This document shows, in pieces, positions 19,092 through 28,349 of a stretch of 64,000 bases of DNA. This stretch comes from Hwangdonia lutea (lineage in GTDB: Bacteria; Bacteroidota; Bacteroidia; Flavobacteriales; Flavobacteriaceae). The notes beneath the pieces were generated by a model. That model was not told the DNA's origin, did not search any database, and saw only the letters and a program-made list of their open reading frames with translations. Positions within the stretch are counted from its first letter, which is position 1. Each line of letters begins with the position of its first letter. The DNA is taken from assembly GCF_032814565.1 (NCBI RefSeq), contig NZ_CP136521.1, positions 3,816,501-3,880,500 of the forward strand, written 5' to 3'. A program made the translations under genes and the position numbers.

Positions 19092-21140
19092 TTATTCTGG
19101 GTATTCAATACGCAAATGGTAAATATTTGCTAGCTTGTGCTTTAACACTTTTTTTATGGACTGAATTTCTTTAAATGTGATGTTGGCATTTAAGAATTGC
19201 CCCTCTTCTATTTGTTTATTAATAATGTTTTCAACAAATGTATCAATCTTTGAAGATGTTGGCTCCTTTAAACTTTTCGATGCGGCTTCCACACTATCGC
19301 ACATCATTAAAATAGCGGTTTCTTTACTAAATGGTTTTGGCCCCGGATAAGTGAAATCGGACTCATCAACATCTTTATTCTGTTCTTTTTCTTTCTTATA
19401 AAAATAATATACCATACTTGTACCGTGATGCGTTCTAATAAAATCTATAACGCGATCGGGTAGGTTGTTTTTTCTGGCAATTTCAATACCATCTATAACG
19501 TGGTCGATTATAATTTTCGCGCTTTCTTTTGCCAATAATTCATCGTGTGGATTAATTCCCGTAGACTGGTTTTCGGTAAAATAGGTTGGGCTTTTCATTT
19601 TTCCAATATCATGATACAATGCCCCTACCCTAATTAACATGGCGTTGGCCCCAATTTCGTTAGCCGATGCTTCTGCCAAATTAGCTACATTTAATGAGTG
19701 GTGGAATGTTCCCGGAGCTATATTTGAAAGTTCCTTTAATAATTTTGAATTGGTATCGGACAATTCCAAAAGCGATACATCTGAAACTAAACCGAATATT
19801 TTTTCATAAATATAAATTAAAGGCTGCACAAACAAGGTGGCAAGTCCGCACAGAATAAACCAAATAAAGGTTTGCCATTCAATAGTTTCAACCGTGCCTT
19901 CGTGTATTACAAAAAAAGCAAAGTACGCCACGATATAAATTAGGGTAATTTGCCCAACAGAAATAAACAGATTGGCTCTTTTGTACAACTCCGAAACCGT
20001 TAAAATGGTTACAATACCCGCTATGATTTGAAGGAACATATACTCGTAACTATTGGGTACCACAAAGCCCAAAAGCAGTACGGTTATAACATGTGCAAAC
20101 ATCCCCAATCGGGCATCGAAAAAAGCCTTTAAAACCAATGGTAAAATACAAATGGGCACCACATAAATATACTTTGAATTATAGTTTATAACCATCGTTG
20201 ATATAAAAACCATTAACAGTATATTGAAGAAAATAAAAGTGACTTTCGTGTTGTTTTCAAATACATCGGGTCTGTATTTTCTAAGGAATAACAATAGCAT
20301 TAATAAAGCCAGAGCCACCAATAAGATGTAAGCAAACAAGATCCAGTTGTAATTGGATTTGGTCCAAACTTGCGATTCGTATTCAGATTGTAACGATTTT
20401 AAAATTTGGTATTTGTCGCCTTCAATAACCTCGCCTTTCGAAATAATTAAGGTGCCTTTTTCAACGCTGCCTTGGGCATAAGCTATTTTATCTAATTCCT
20501 CTTGCAACACCTTGTCGGTTGTCGATTTGTCATATTCCAAATTCGGTTCAACCAAATCGAAAAACAGCGATACAAATTTGTTTTTGTACTTTAATAAATT
20601 CTGATTTGACAGTACTTTTTCAATAACCGATACCACTTCATCTTGCTTGATTAAGTTTGAAAACAATACTTTTTCTTTTTCAACACGGTTCTCAAGTAAG
20701 GCTATAACTTGACTGTCTGAAAAATCATAATCTTCAGTTAAAATACCGAATCGGTATAGTTCCTTAATAATTTTATGTCCTGTTTTTAATAAGTCGCCTA
20801 AGTCATTTTCGCTAATAGAATCGGTAAACGTATTTTTAAATTGGGCTTCAAATGTGTTGGTTACCTTAGTTTCAATAGCGCTATCTACATTAAAATAGAG
20901 TATGGAATTGTTGGTAATCGAAATCTTTTCACTGGCAATTTCCTCATTGGTCTTTTTAATGGCAAAATTAAAAGGCGCGTATAAATTTTCGGACTGCCAA
21001 GGTTTCCCTTTTTCAAAATTATATTTGAATTTTCCGCTTTTTGGGAATAAATACACAATTAAAAACGTTGTGCATATAAACAATAATCCTTTATAGATTA
21101 AGGAATGGTTTCGGTAAAGTTTATTAATAAAGTCTTTCAT
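19092..21140 (-). CDS. 7TM-HD family phosphohydrolase (PgpH-like)
   Basis: A 682-residue inner-membrane protein of the 7TMR-HD family, whose PgpH members hydrolyse c-di-AMP to pApA. An N-terminal anchor (about 15-32) precedes an extracytoplasmic 7TMR-HDED domain (to about 260), then seven closely packed membrane segments (about 265-460). The C-terminal HD domain has metal ligands in FHHSLNVANLAE (about 477) and YHDIGKM (about 508) and the later THHGT. Full length and no missing motif. Monocistronic as far as can be seen. The c-di-AMP role comes from family knowledge, not from this sequence. Confidence 0.92.
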   Translation of the reverse strand: MKDFINKLYRNHSLIYKGLLFICTTFLIVYLFPKSGKFKYNFEKGKPWQSENLYAPFNFAIKKTNEEIASEKISITNNSILYFNVDSAIETKVTNTFEAQFKNTFTDSISENDLGDLLKTGHKIIKELYRFGILTEDYDFSDSQVIALLENRVEKEKVLFSNLIKQDEVVSVIEKVLSNQNLLKYKNKFVSLFFDLVEPNLEYDKSTTDKVLQEELDKIAYAQGSVEKGTLIISKGEVIEGDKYQILKSLQSEYESQVWTKSNYNWILFAYILLVALALLMLLLFLRKYRPDVFENNTKVTFIFFNILLMVFISTMVINYNSKYIYVVPICILPLVLKAFFDARLGMFAHVITVLLLGFVVPNSYEYMFLQIIAGIVTILTVSELYKRANLFISVGQITLIYIVAYFAFFVIHEGTVETIEWQTFIWFILCGLATLFVQPLIYIYEKIFGLVSDVSLLELSDTNSKLLKELSNIAPGTFHHSLNVANLAEASANEIGANAMLIRVGALYHDIGKMKSPTYFTENQSTGINPHDELLAKESAKIIIDHVIDGIEIARKNNLPDRVIDFIRTHHGTSMVYYFYKKEKEQNKDVDESDFTYPGPKPFSKETAILMMCDSVEAASKSLKEPTSSKIDTFVENIINKQIEEGQFLNANITFKEIQSIKKVLKHKLANIYHLRIEYPE

Positions 21141-21269
21141 TTAATACTTTAGTATTTTCAAATGTAATAAATTTCTAAGCGTATTCTATTTATTTTATAA
21201 TATAGTAATCATTCAAATTTCTACTAAAAATTGATTATTTTCGTTGCATTAAAATTTAAGCATAAAAAA

Positions 21270-22448
21270 ATGAGTAAAGAAGTTGTTATTGTATCGGCAG
21301 CAAGAACGCCAATTGGTAGCTTTTTAGGGGCTTTATCTACCGTTCCTGCTACAAAATTGGGGGCTATTGCAATTAAAGGTGCCCTAGAAAAAATAAACCT
21401 TAAACCCGAGTTGGTCGAAGAGGTTTTAATGGGTAATGTTATTCAAGCAGGTACAGGGCAAGCACCAGCACGACAAGCCGCAATATATGCCGGCATACCC
21501 AATACGGTGCCTTGTACAACTATAAATAAAGTTTGTGCTTCGGGCATGAAATCCGTTATGCAAGCCGCTCAAAGTATTGCCCTTGGCGATGCCAATATTA
21601 TAGTGGCCGGTGGTATGGAAAACATGAGTTTAATTCCGCATTATTTATACACGAGAACGGGCACAAAATTTGGCCCAACCACTTTAGTTGACGGCATGCA
21701 AAAAGATGGATTGGTAGATGCATACGACCAAAATGCCATGGGTGTTTGCGCTGATGCTTGCGCCGTTGAATATGAGTTTTCCAGAGAAGATCAAGATGCT
21801 TTTGCCATACAATCGTACACGCGGTCTGCAGCTGCTTGGAACGCCGGAAAATTTGATAACGAAGTGGTTCCTGTTGAGGTGCCTCAACGTCGAGGCGAAC
21901 CTATTATAGTTAGTAAAGATGAAGAATTTACTAATGTAAAAATGGAAAAAATCCCTGCTTTACGTCCAGCTTTTACAAAAGATGGCACCGTAACCGCGGC
22001 CAACGCATCAACCATAAACGATGGCGCTGGAGCGATGGTTTTGATGAGTAAGGAAAAAGCCGAGGAATTAGGCTTAAAACCTTTGGCTACCATAAAAAGC
22101 TATGCTGATGCTGCACACGAACCGGAATGGTTTACAACGGCCCCCGCAAAAGCGCTGCCTAAAGCTTTAAATAAAGCCGGCATTACTTTAAACGATGTTG
22201 ATTATTTTGAATTTAACGAAGCGTTTTCGGTTGTTGGTTTGGCCAATATGAAAATTCTCGGGCTCAATGACAACAATGTAAACATTAACGGTGGCGCGGT
22301 TTCACTTGGGCATCCACTGGGATGTTCTGGGGTAAGAATCCTAATTACCTTATTAAATGTTTTAGAACAAAATAATGCTAAAATTGGTGCGGCGGCTATT
22401 TGCAATGGCGGTGGTGGTGCATCAGCAATGGTTATTGAACGAAACTAA
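21270..22448 (+). CDS. Acetyl-CoA C-acetyltransferase (thiolase)
   Basis: Condenses or cleaves acetyl-CoA / acetoacetyl-CoA in the cytoplasm. The product is 392 residues from the ATG giving MSKEVVIVSAARTPIGSF; an in-frame extension upstream is unlike the family. The acyl-binding cysteine is Cys88 in NKVCASGMKS, the catalytic histidine is in GHPLGCSG (about 347), and the second catalytic cysteine is in AAICNGGGGAS (about 377). The short NlpC/P60 gene follows after 6 bases, so they probably share a message. Degradative versus biosynthetic use cannot be told apart here. Confidence 0.95.
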   Translation: MSKEVVIVSAARTPIGSFLGALSTVPATKLGAIAIKGALEKINLKPELVEEVLMGNVIQAGTGQAPARQAAIYAGIPNTVPCTTINKVCASGMKSVMQAAQSIALGDANIIVAGGMENMSLIPHYLYTRTGTKFGPTTLVDGMQKDGLVDAYDQNAMGVCADACAVEYEFSREDQDAFAIQSYTRSAAAWNAGKFDNEVVPVEVPQRRGEPIIVSKDEEFTNVKMEKIPALRPAFTKDGTVTAANASTINDGAGAMVLMSKEKAEELGLKPLATIKSYADAAHEPEWFTTAPAKALPKALNKAGITLNDVDYFEFNEAFSVVGLANMKILGLNDNNVNINGGAVSLGHPLGCSGVRILITLLNVLEQNNAKIGAAAICNGGGGASAMVIERN

Positions 22449-22454
22449 TATTGA

Positions 22455-23204
22455 ATGCAATACGGAATTTGTAATTTAAGCATTGTTTCCTTAAGATTAG
22501 AACCGTCTGATAAAAGCGAACTTATTTCGCAAGTATTATACGGCGAGTATTTTAAAGTTTTAGAACAACGTAAATCTTGGAGCAAAATCAGGCTCGCTTT
22601 TGATAATTATGAAGGTTGGATAGACAATAAACAATACATTGAAATTACTGAAGAACAATACCATCTTTTAAACAAAGAAGCCCCAAAACTTTCATTGGAT
22701 TTGGTTGAGTTTGTACAGGATGCGCACGAGCAATTGTATTCCATTCCATTGGGGTCTTCGCTAAATGGATTATCGATTTTAAACCATCACTTTGATGGTA
22801 ATTCAAACACCAATAATGCTTCTAAAAGTAACCTTATAAAAACATCTTTTTTGTACCTCAATACGCCCTATCTTTGGGGCGGAAAAACGCCTTTTGGTAT
22901 AGATTGCTCAGGCTTTACCCAAATGGTTTATAAACTAAATGGTTATAAACTACTAAGAGCAGCTTCGCAGCAAGCCACACAAGGTGAAGCACTGAGTTTT
23001 ATTGAAGAAAGCGAACCCGGAGATTTAGCGTTTTTTGATGATAACGAAGGCATCATTACACATGTTGGCATTATCATGAAGGACAATTACATTATTCACG
23101 CATACGGCAAAGTACGTATTGACCGATTAGACCATTCCGGTATTTATAATGTGGATAAAAAAATGCACACCCATAAATTAAGAGTGATTAAAAAGATTGT
23201 TTAA
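22455..23204 (+). CDS. NlpC/P60 family cell-wall peptidase with SH3 domains
   Basis: A 249-residue peptidoglycan endopeptidase predicted to cut a D-Glu-containing stem-peptide bond. Residues 1-65 and about 70-110 resemble bacterial SH3 domains (SLRLEPSDKSELISQVLYGE). The catalytic domain follows: Cys in IDCSGFTQMVY (about 150), His in HVGIIM (about 202) and the third residue in IIHAYG (about 214). No obvious signal peptide is seen, as is common for this Bacteroidota subfamily. It lies 6 bases after thiolase and is followed by a good terminator. Confidence 0.9.
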   Translation: MQYGICNLSIVSLRLEPSDKSELISQVLYGEYFKVLEQRKSWSKIRLAFDNYEGWIDNKQYIEITEEQYHLLNKEAPKLSLDLVEFVQDAHEQLYSIPLGSSLNGLSILNHHFDGNSNTNNASKSNLIKTSFLYLNTPYLWGGKTPFGIDCSGFTQMVYKLNGYKLLRAASQQATQGEALSFIEESEPGDLAFFDDNEGIITHVGIIMKDNYIIHAYGKVRIDRLDHSGIYNVDKKMHTHKLRVIKKIV

Positions 23205-23240
23205 TCTTCAAATAAATGGTCTCAGATTTTAACAGATACA

Positions 23241-23278
23241 AACCTAAATAATAACCATATTGTTTAGGTTTTTTTTAT
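23241..23278 (+). terminator. Rho-independent terminator
   Basis: Stem AACCTAAA / TTTAGGTT with a 14-base loop followed by eight T, 37 bases after the NlpC/P60 stop. Confidence 0.85.
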
Positions 23279-23299
23279 GGAATATTACCATTGGAAGTT

Positions 23300-23649
23300 T
23301 TAGCTGTTTACTGCCGTCTTTTTCATTAACTGATAAACTTCCAAGGACTGATTAAAATGCCATTGTTCGTGGGTGACGATAATATCATAACTGCCTTTAA
23401 AACAGTTTTCCCAAAGAACGATACCAGAAATACTAATTTAGCTGTAAACGGGGTTTTATAATTGCCCTTTCGAACAGCATCAATAACCGGAAAATAACTT
23501 TTGTTGATTACAATTAAGTGTTCCATGTTTTGCGCTATACTCCAAGTCGCTGCATTTGGTTTCCAATTCATTTACTCAACACTTAAGCCACCAAAAATGT
23601 CCGCAAAATTTTGGGTGGTCTTATCAATCTATGTAATCCATTGTTTCAT
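23300..23649 (-). pseudogene. Decayed DinB-family gene
   Basis: Read on the minus strand, the frame begins MKQWIT, meets TAG, continues IDKTTQNFADIFGGLSVE, meets TAA, then gives NWKPNAATWSIAQNMEHLIV and on to FFGKTVLKA. After that the match jumps frame to YDIIVTHEQWHFNQSLEVYQ, the recognisable C-terminus of DinB proteins. So there are two in-frame stops plus an internal, frame-changing deletion of the middle. The remaining ~117 codons compare with a usual length near 170. The parent family are four-helix, metal-dependent thiol transferase-like proteins. An ORF call covering only the middle would misread it as a small gene. Confidence 0.8.
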
Positions 23650-23737
23650 ATCAATTATATGTAACTAAATTAGCAAATAAAAAAACGAAAATAAAATCAT
23701 AACGGGTGTTGCACAGAAATATAAACCTCCTAAAAGT

Positions 23738-23771
23738 AAAAAACCTTGCCAATTATAAAATTAGCAAGGTT
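23738..23771 (-). terminator. Terminator after tRNA-Lys
   Basis: On the minus strand the stem AACCTTGC / GCAAGGTT is followed by TTTTTT, about 20 bases beyond the tRNA-Lys 3' end. Confidence 0.85.
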
Positions 23772-23789
23772 TAGAATAATTCTGTTTTG

Positions 23790-23862
23790 TGACCGGGCTG
23801 GGGCTCGAACCCAGGACCCTCTCCTTAAAAGGGAGATGCTCTACCAACTGAGCTACCCGGTC
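23790..23862 (-). tRNA. tRNA-Lys (TTT)
   Basis: A 73-base cloverleaf on the minus strand. Acceptor GACCGGG pairs with CCCGGTC, the D-arm contains AGCTCAGTTGGTAGAGC, the anticodon loop CTTTTAA gives TTT, and the T-arm contains GGTTCGAGCC. It has its own promoter and terminator, so it is a single-gene unit. Confidence 0.97.
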
Positions 23863-23899
23863 ATTATTTCAGCGCCAACATTATTACCGTTAGCGGGTG

Positions 23900-23929
23900 C
23901 AAATATAAAATGTTTAATTAATAAAACAA
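23900..23929 (-). promoter_or_regulatory. Bacteroidota-type promoter of tRNA-Lys
   Basis: On the minus strand, TTG followed after 19 bases by TATATTTG, 38 bases before the tRNA-Lys 5' end. Confidence 0.7.
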
Positions 23930-24005
23930 TACTTTTTTTAAATAAATTTTCGTTTTTTTGTAGCACTTAAACGTATGTTTTTAATAATCAATTTATAGCG
24001 TAAAA

Positions 24006-24527
24006 ATGATTGTAGTTTTAATTGGGTATATGGCTTCTGGAAAATCTACTTTTGGTAGAATTTTGGCAGAAAAATTAAATTATGACTTTATTGATTTAGA
24101 CGATTACATTGAAGAAAAGGAAAACACATCCATTAGCGACATGTTTACTTTGAAAGGTGAAATCTATTTCAGAAAAAAAGAAACCCAATATTTAACCCAC
24201 ATTCTACAAAACAAAAAGAAGCTTATTTTATCCTTAGGCGGTGGCACCCCTTGTTATAGTATTAATATGGAAACCGTTTTAAATTCAAAGGATGTGGTAA
24301 GTATCTATTTAAAAGCCACAATACCAACCTTGGTTAGCCGATTAAAAAACGAAAAAGCCAAACGACCTTTAATTGCTCATATTAAAACAGACGATTTACT
24401 TGCCGAATTTATAGGAAAACATTTGTTTGAACGCGCCCCCTTTTATAATCAAGCTGATAAAGTGATTTTGACAGACAACAAATCTGAAATCGAAATTATT
24501 GAAGATATCCTTTTGCAGTTATTCTAA
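24006..24527 (+). CDS. aroK: Shikimate kinase
   Basis: Phosphorylates shikimate at the 3-hydroxyl with ATP, the fifth step of the shikimate pathway. 173 residues is normal. The P-loop GYMASGKST is at residues 7-15, the shikimate-binding acidic segment DLDDYIEEKE at about 32-41, the arginine in EIYFRKKE at about 58, and the substrate glycine triplet LSLGGGTP at about 78. Its last 9 bases overlap the 3' end of the convergent phosphoribosyltransferase gene. Confidence 0.94.
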   Translation: MIVVLIGYMASGKSTFGRILAEKLNYDFIDLDDYIEEKENTSISDMFTLKGEIYFRKKETQYLTHILQNKKKLILSLGGGTPCYSINMETVLNSKDVVSIYLKATIPTLVSRLKNEKAKRPLIAHIKTDDLLAEFIGKHLFERAPFYNQADKVILTDNKSEIEIIEDILLQLF

Positions 24528-25013
24528 AACCGCTTCAATTTTTTCACCTTCTAAAAAAACATTAACGTGCTCGTGCAACGATGTTGATAAAGAAATTCCT
24601 TTAAAATCGGCTTTAATAGGATACTTTTTATGATTTCTATTGACCAAAACCGCGGTTTTAAATTGCTTTAATGGCACATCTAAAAAATGTTTTACACCAT
24701 AAATTAATGTGGTGCCAGAGTTTAAAACATCATCAATTAAAACCAAAGATTTATTTTGGTACTCCTTGGCAGGAATAGATGTTTTAATTGGCGATAACGG
24801 ATTTTTTTTATCAATACTTACTTTACAAAGTATCGGATTTATTTCAGAAATTTTACCAAGTGCTGTTTTTAGTTTTTTTGCAAGTATGTAGCCATTTCGG
24901 TCTATGCCAGCCAAAATAACCTCGGTTTCATTCACGTTGTTTTCATATATCTGAAAAGCTATACGTCTTATTTTATGATTAATTTCAGTTTGAGTCAGGA
25001 TTATATTGTTCAT
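24519..25013 (-). CDS. Type I phosphoribosyltransferase (PyrR-like)
   Basis: A 164-residue cytoplasmic protein with the PRPP-binding loop VLIDDVLNSGTT at about 91-102, where two acidic residues precede a Ser-Gly-Thr-Thr loop. The fold matches PyrR/uracil-type phosphoribosyltransferases in length and layout. No pyrimidine operon is adjacent, so a regulatory PyrR role cannot be claimed. The S4-domain gene lies 36 bases upstream on the same strand and may be co-transcribed. The 3' end overlaps shikimate kinase by 9 bases, tail to tail. Confidence 0.85.
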   Translation of the reverse strand: MNNIILTQTEINHKIRRIAFQIYENNVNETEVILAGIDRNGYILAKKLKTALGKISEINPILCKVSIDKKNPLSPIKTSIPAKEYQNKSLVLIDDVLNSGTTLIYGVKHFLDVPLKQFKTAVLVNRNHKKYPIKADFKGISLSTSLHEHVNVFLEGEKIEAVLE

Positions 25014-25049
25014 GGCACTAAGGTTCTGCTTGTTAATTAAAGTTTAAAA

Positions 25050-25421
25050 TTACTCATTTCCTTCAGTAAAATCATCAATATCGCGTCTATCTTTTTTTGT
25101 GGGCCTTCCAACGCCTTTTTTTCGGTAATAATCTTTGGCATATTTTAAAAGCTCTTGGGCTTCAAATTGTTCTTTTGGTGTCAAATCCGTTCTATAAATA
25201 TCAACCAGTTTGGCTCCAATTCTGCTTTCAGGAATATCGTTAACCTTTATTTTATAGTTAATTTGGTTTTTCCTTAACTCCACAATATCTTGCGGAAACA
25301 CCTCTCTACTGGGTTTAACAACATCGTTGTTTATTTTAACCTGTCCTTTTTTGCAAGCTGTTGTAGCCAAAGTTCGGGTTTTATAATACCTAATACACCA
25401 TAAATACTTGTCTATTCGCAT
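25050..25421 (-). CDS. S4-domain RNA-binding protein (Hsp15/HslR-like)
   Basis: A 123-residue protein with an N-terminal S4 domain (MRIDKYLWCIRYYKTRTLAT, then KKGQVKINNDVVKPSREV). The C-terminal tail is lysine- and arginine-rich (YRKKGVGRPTKKDRRD). Hsp15 homologues bind the 50S subunit with stalled nascent chains. The length and basic tail fit that family. It lies upstream of the phosphoribosyltransferase gene on the same strand. Confidence 0.88.
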   Translation of the reverse strand: MRIDKYLWCIRYYKTRTLATTACKKGQVKINNDVVKPSREVFPQDIVELRKNQINYKIKVNDIPESRIGAKLVDIYRTDLTPKEQFEAQELLKYAKDYYRKKGVGRPTKKDRRDIDDFTEGNE

Positions 25422-25451
25422 ACAATTATTCTAAAAACTACGTTAATGTTG

Positions 25452-25482
25452 TTGTGCAAAACTATATTAAAATTGTATCTTG
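25452..25482 (+). promoter_or_regulatory. Probable promoter of the FKBP lipoprotein gene
   Basis: TTG, 21 bases, then TATCTTG (one T short of TAnnTTTG), about 20 bases before the start codon. Confidence 0.4.
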
Positions 25483-25502
25483 CGCCTCAAAAATAATCAA
25501 TA

Positions 25503-26546
25503 ATGAGAAAAGGAAAAATAGCTTTATCTATTTTATGTTTAACCGTTGGATTTGTGTCTTGTAATAAAGATGATGACGGCGATACTTTTACCGAAGTTCC
25601 ACAAAGAGACCGAGCCGAACAACAGGCTGCAGACAAAGACTCTTTGGTTAAATATTTAAGTGGGCATTATTACAATGCCAGCGCATTTATTGACAATACC
25701 AACCCGAGCATTAAAGATTTAGAAATTACTACAATTACGGATGAAGTTATTTCTAGCGATGCCGATTCGTTGTTAATTAATGCGGTAACTTTAAAATCCG
25801 TAGATTTTGCCGAAACAGCTTACGAGTTTTACATCCTTGATTTAAACCCAAATGCTGGCGGCGAATCTCCTAAATTCTCAGATCAAATTCGAGTAAATTA
25901 CGAAGGTTTCACTTTGGATAATGAAGTTTTTGACAGTGCCGTAACACCCGTAGATTTCGATTTGGTATCGTTAGTTCCGGGTTGGAGAAAGGTTATGCCA
26001 TTTTTTAAGTCAGCCGAATCTTTTACCAACGAAAACGACGGTACGGTTAGTTATACAAACCACGGTGTTGGCGTTATGTTTTTGCCTTCTGGTTTAGGCT
26101 ATTTTAGTAATGCTACGGGCGGAATTTCGTCATACACATGTATCGCATTTAAGTTTGATTTGTTTCAGATAGCTCAAAACGATCACGATAATGATGGTAT
26201 TCCATCTTATTTGGAAGACTTGAATGGCGATGGTGAATTTACTTTAAATACAGGTGTAGATACTTTTGACGGTGATGATACGGATAATGATGGTATTCCT
26301 GATTATTTTGATATCGATGATGATGGCGATGGCGTACCAACCCTAAATGAATTGGAGCACAAAACCTATACGGTTGATACTAACCAAGGCGAAGAAGAGC
26401 CCGTGTTAGCTGCTGAAGAATTTGAGTTTAGCAGATCTACAAGTGCTGGTGTTATTACTATAAAAACGGTAACCATAGTAGATTCCAATAACGATGGTTT
26501 GGCCGATTACCGAGATAAAAACATTGCTATAGATTACTTAGAGTAG
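25503..26546 (+). CDS. FKBP-type peptidyl-prolyl isomerase lipoprotein with calcium-binding repeats
   Basis: A 347-residue exported lipoprotein (signal peptide with lipobox FVSC, Cys20). An FKBP domain occupies about residues 115-220 (FSDQIRVNYEGFTLDNEVFD, then MFLPSGLGYF). It is followed by thrombospondin type 3-like aspartate-rich repeats (DHDNDGIPSYLEDLNGDGE, DTDNDGIPDYFDIDDDGDG) at about 222-290, which normally bind calcium. Such FKBP lipoproteins are common in Flavobacteria and some assist gliding or secretion machinery, but a specific role is not shown here. Single gene with its own terminator. Confidence 0.88.
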   Translation: MRKGKIALSILCLTVGFVSCNKDDDGDTFTEVPQRDRAEQQAADKDSLVKYLSGHYYNASAFIDNTNPSIKDLEITTITDEVISSDADSLLINAVTLKSVDFAETAYEFYILDLNPNAGGESPKFSDQIRVNYEGFTLDNEVFDSAVTPVDFDLVSLVPGWRKVMPFFKSAESFTNENDGTVSYTNHGVGVMFLPSGLGYFSNATGGISSYTCIAFKFDLFQIAQNDHDNDGIPSYLEDLNGDGEFTLNTGVDTFDGDDTDNDGIPDYFDIDDDGDGVPTLNELEHKTYTVDTNQGEEEPVLAAEEFEFSRSTSAGVITIKTVTIVDSNNDGLADYRDKNIAIDYLE

Positions 26547-26561
26547 TAAAATAAAAGAACT

Positions 26562-26593
26562 AAAAAAAAAGCGACCAATTTGGTCGCTTTTTT
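26562..26593. terminator. Bidirectional terminator
   Basis: Stem AAAGCGACCAAattTGGTCGCTTTTT-like with A run before and T run after, between the convergent FKBP and DUF5362 genes. Confidence 0.88.
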
Positions 26594-26614
26594 TCTGCCA
26601 TTAAATCTTTATAA

Positions 26615-27073
26615 TTAAAATGAAGATGATGTAAACAACATGCCGCCCAAAAACATTAAAACATAAATGCTAATAATTACAATAGCAAAAATGTCCATAA
26701 ATTTATAATGCGACTTTAAATTGGTAAAAGCCGATTTTAAATCCGCTTTATTTGTAGTACTCAAAGCCTTTTTCATCATTCTTGAAAAATTAAATAAATA
26801 GAGCACTGGAAAAAAATAAATGAGGCCCATGCCCACATAAATAAGTCCGAAATACCCCATTGAAAACCCCATGGCATTATTGGGGTTGCTACTTCCAAAA
26901 GTATTGGCACCCATCATTGCGCCCAAAAATATTCCGGCAATTACCATAAGGCCTATTCCTATAAAACCAATTATAGATAACAAATACGACCAAGAGGAGG
27001 TTTCTTTTAAAAGCCCTTTAATATCTTCGCCAATTTCCAATTCAAAGCTTTCAAAAACCGATTTCTGTTCCAT
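26615..27073 (-). CDS. DUF5362 family membrane protein
   Basis: A 152-residue integral membrane protein with four hydrophobic segments (about 28-54, 67-92 and 122-146, plus a short one), a soluble acidic N-terminus and a charged loop (SRMMKKALSTTNKADLKSA). It matches the Bacteroidota DUF5362 family in layout. Function is unknown. It follows ornithine aminotransferase by 5 bases on the same strand and is likely co-transcribed. Confidence 0.8.
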   Translation of the reverse strand: MEQKSVFESFELEIGEDIKGLLKETSSWSYLLSIIGFIGIGLMVIAGIFLGAMMGANTFGSSNPNNAMGFSMGYFGLIYVGMGLIYFFPVLYLFNFSRMMKKALSTTNKADLKSAFTNLKSHYKFMDIFAIVIISIYVLMFLGGMLFTSSSF

Positions 27074-27078
27074 ACTAT

Positions 27079-28323
27079 TTAACCTTCAAACTGTTTTAAA
27101 GTATCTATAATGATACGCACACAATCCAACAACTGATCTTCGCTAATAACTAAAGGTGGTGCAAATCGGATGATGTTTCCGTGTGTAGGTTTTGCCAACA
27201 AGCCGTTATCGCGTAACGCCAAACAGATATTCCAAGCGGTATCGCTGTCTTCATCATCATTAATTACAATAGCATTAAGCAAGCCTTTCCCTCTTACTAA
27301 AGTAGCAATGTTGCTTGTTTCTATATATTTATTTATTTCGCTTCTAAACAATTGCCCCAAGGTTTCAGCGTTATTTGATAAGTTTTCCTCTTTTACAACC
27401 GTTAAAGCAGCAATAGCCACAGCAGCAGCAATAGGGTTACCACCAAAAGTACTCCCGTGGTTTCCTGGTTTTATAACATTCATAACATTATCGTTTGCTA
27501 AAACCGCAGAAACCGGGTATGCTCCACCACTTAAAGCTTTACCAAGTATTAAAATATCGGGGTTTACATTTTCATGGTTTACAGCCAAAAGTTTTCCGGT
27601 TCGTGCAATACCTGTTTGAACTTCATCGGCAATAAAAAGCACATTGTATTTTTCGCATAATGCTTTTGCTTTTATTAAATACCCTTCGCTTGGCACATAA
27701 ACACCAGCTTCCCCTTGAATGGGCTCTACTAAAAAGCCGCCAACATTTGGGTTATTTTTTAAAGCATATTCTAAGGCTTCTAAATTATCATATTCTATCT
27801 TTATAAATCCTTTGGTATAGGGCCCGAAATTTTTACGTGCTACGGGGTCGTTTGAAAATGAAATAATGGTGGTTGTACGACCGTGAAAGTTATTTTCGCA
27901 AACAATAATTTCAGCTTGGTTTTCATCAATACCTTTTACTTCATAAGCCCATTTTCTACAAATTTTTAAAGCTGTTTCTACGGCTTCAGCTCCTGTATTC
28001 ATGGGTAATAGCTTATCAAATCCAAAAAATTCGCAAGCAAATTTTTCGTATTTCCCTAGCATATCATTGTAAAATGCCCTAGACGTTAAGGTTAAGGTTT
28101 GTGCTTGATTGGTCATGGCTCCAATAATTTTTGGATGACAATGTCCTTGGTTTACCGCAGAGTATGCAGACAGAAAATCGTAATACTGTTTTCCTTCTAC
28201 ATCCCATACATGCACACCTTCTCCCCTGCTTAATACCACAGGTAACGGATGGTAATTGTGTGCACCATACTTGTTTTCTAAATCGATCGCTTGTTGCGAA
28301 GTTAATTGGTTTAAAATTGCCAT
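27079..28323 (-). CDS. rocD: Ornithine aminotransferase
   Basis: PLP-dependent enzyme converting ornithine and 2-oxoglutarate to glutamate semialdehyde and glutamate. 414 residues matches the family. Visible motifs are [13 protein letters not shown] (about 110-122), the cofactor aspartate in [15 protein letters not shown] (about 228-242), the Schiff-base lysine in [16 protein letters not shown] (about 262), and [15 protein letters not shown] (about 290). It lies upstream of the DUF5362 gene in a two-gene unit. No proline or arginine catabolic genes are adjacent. Confidence 0.96.
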   Translation of the reverse strand: MAILNQLTSQQAIDLENKYGAHNYHPLPVVLSRGEGVHVWDVEGKQYYDFLSAYSAVNQGHCHPKIIGAMTNQAQTLTLTSRAFYNDMLGKYEKFACEFFGFDKLLPMNTGAEAVETALKICRKWAYEVKGIDENQAEIIVCENNFHGRTTTIISFSNDPVARKNFGPYTKGFIKIEYDNLEALEYALKNNPNVGGFLVEPIQGEAGVYVPSEGYLIKAKALCEKYNVLFIADEVQTGIARTGKLLAVNHENVNPDILILGKALSGGAYPVSAVLANDNVMNVIKPGNHGSTFGGNPIAAAVAIAALTVVKEENLSNNAETLGQLFRSEINKYIETSNIATLVRGKGLLNAIVINDDEDSDTAWNICLALRDNGLLAKPTHGNIIRFAPPLVISEDQLLDCVRIIIDTLKQFEG

Positions 28324-28349
28324 TTTAAAGAATTTAATTATTAAAAAAA

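Noticed and set aside
18908-19108. 66-codon ORF over tRNA-Ser
   Set aside because: Covers the tRNA; product is the usual tRNA-derived artefact.
23326-23571. 81-codon ORF as an intact small gene
   Set aside because: It is the middle of a DinB pseudogene and its C-terminus is out of frame with the family.
23746-23970. 74-codon ORF over tRNA-Lys
   Set aside because: The translation (GARTQDPLLKREMLYQLS) is the typical false protein of a tRNA gene read on the opposite strand.
27170-27619. 149-codon ORF opposite rocD
   Set aside because: Shadow of ornithine aminotransferase; no start context and low-complexity hydrophobic translation.
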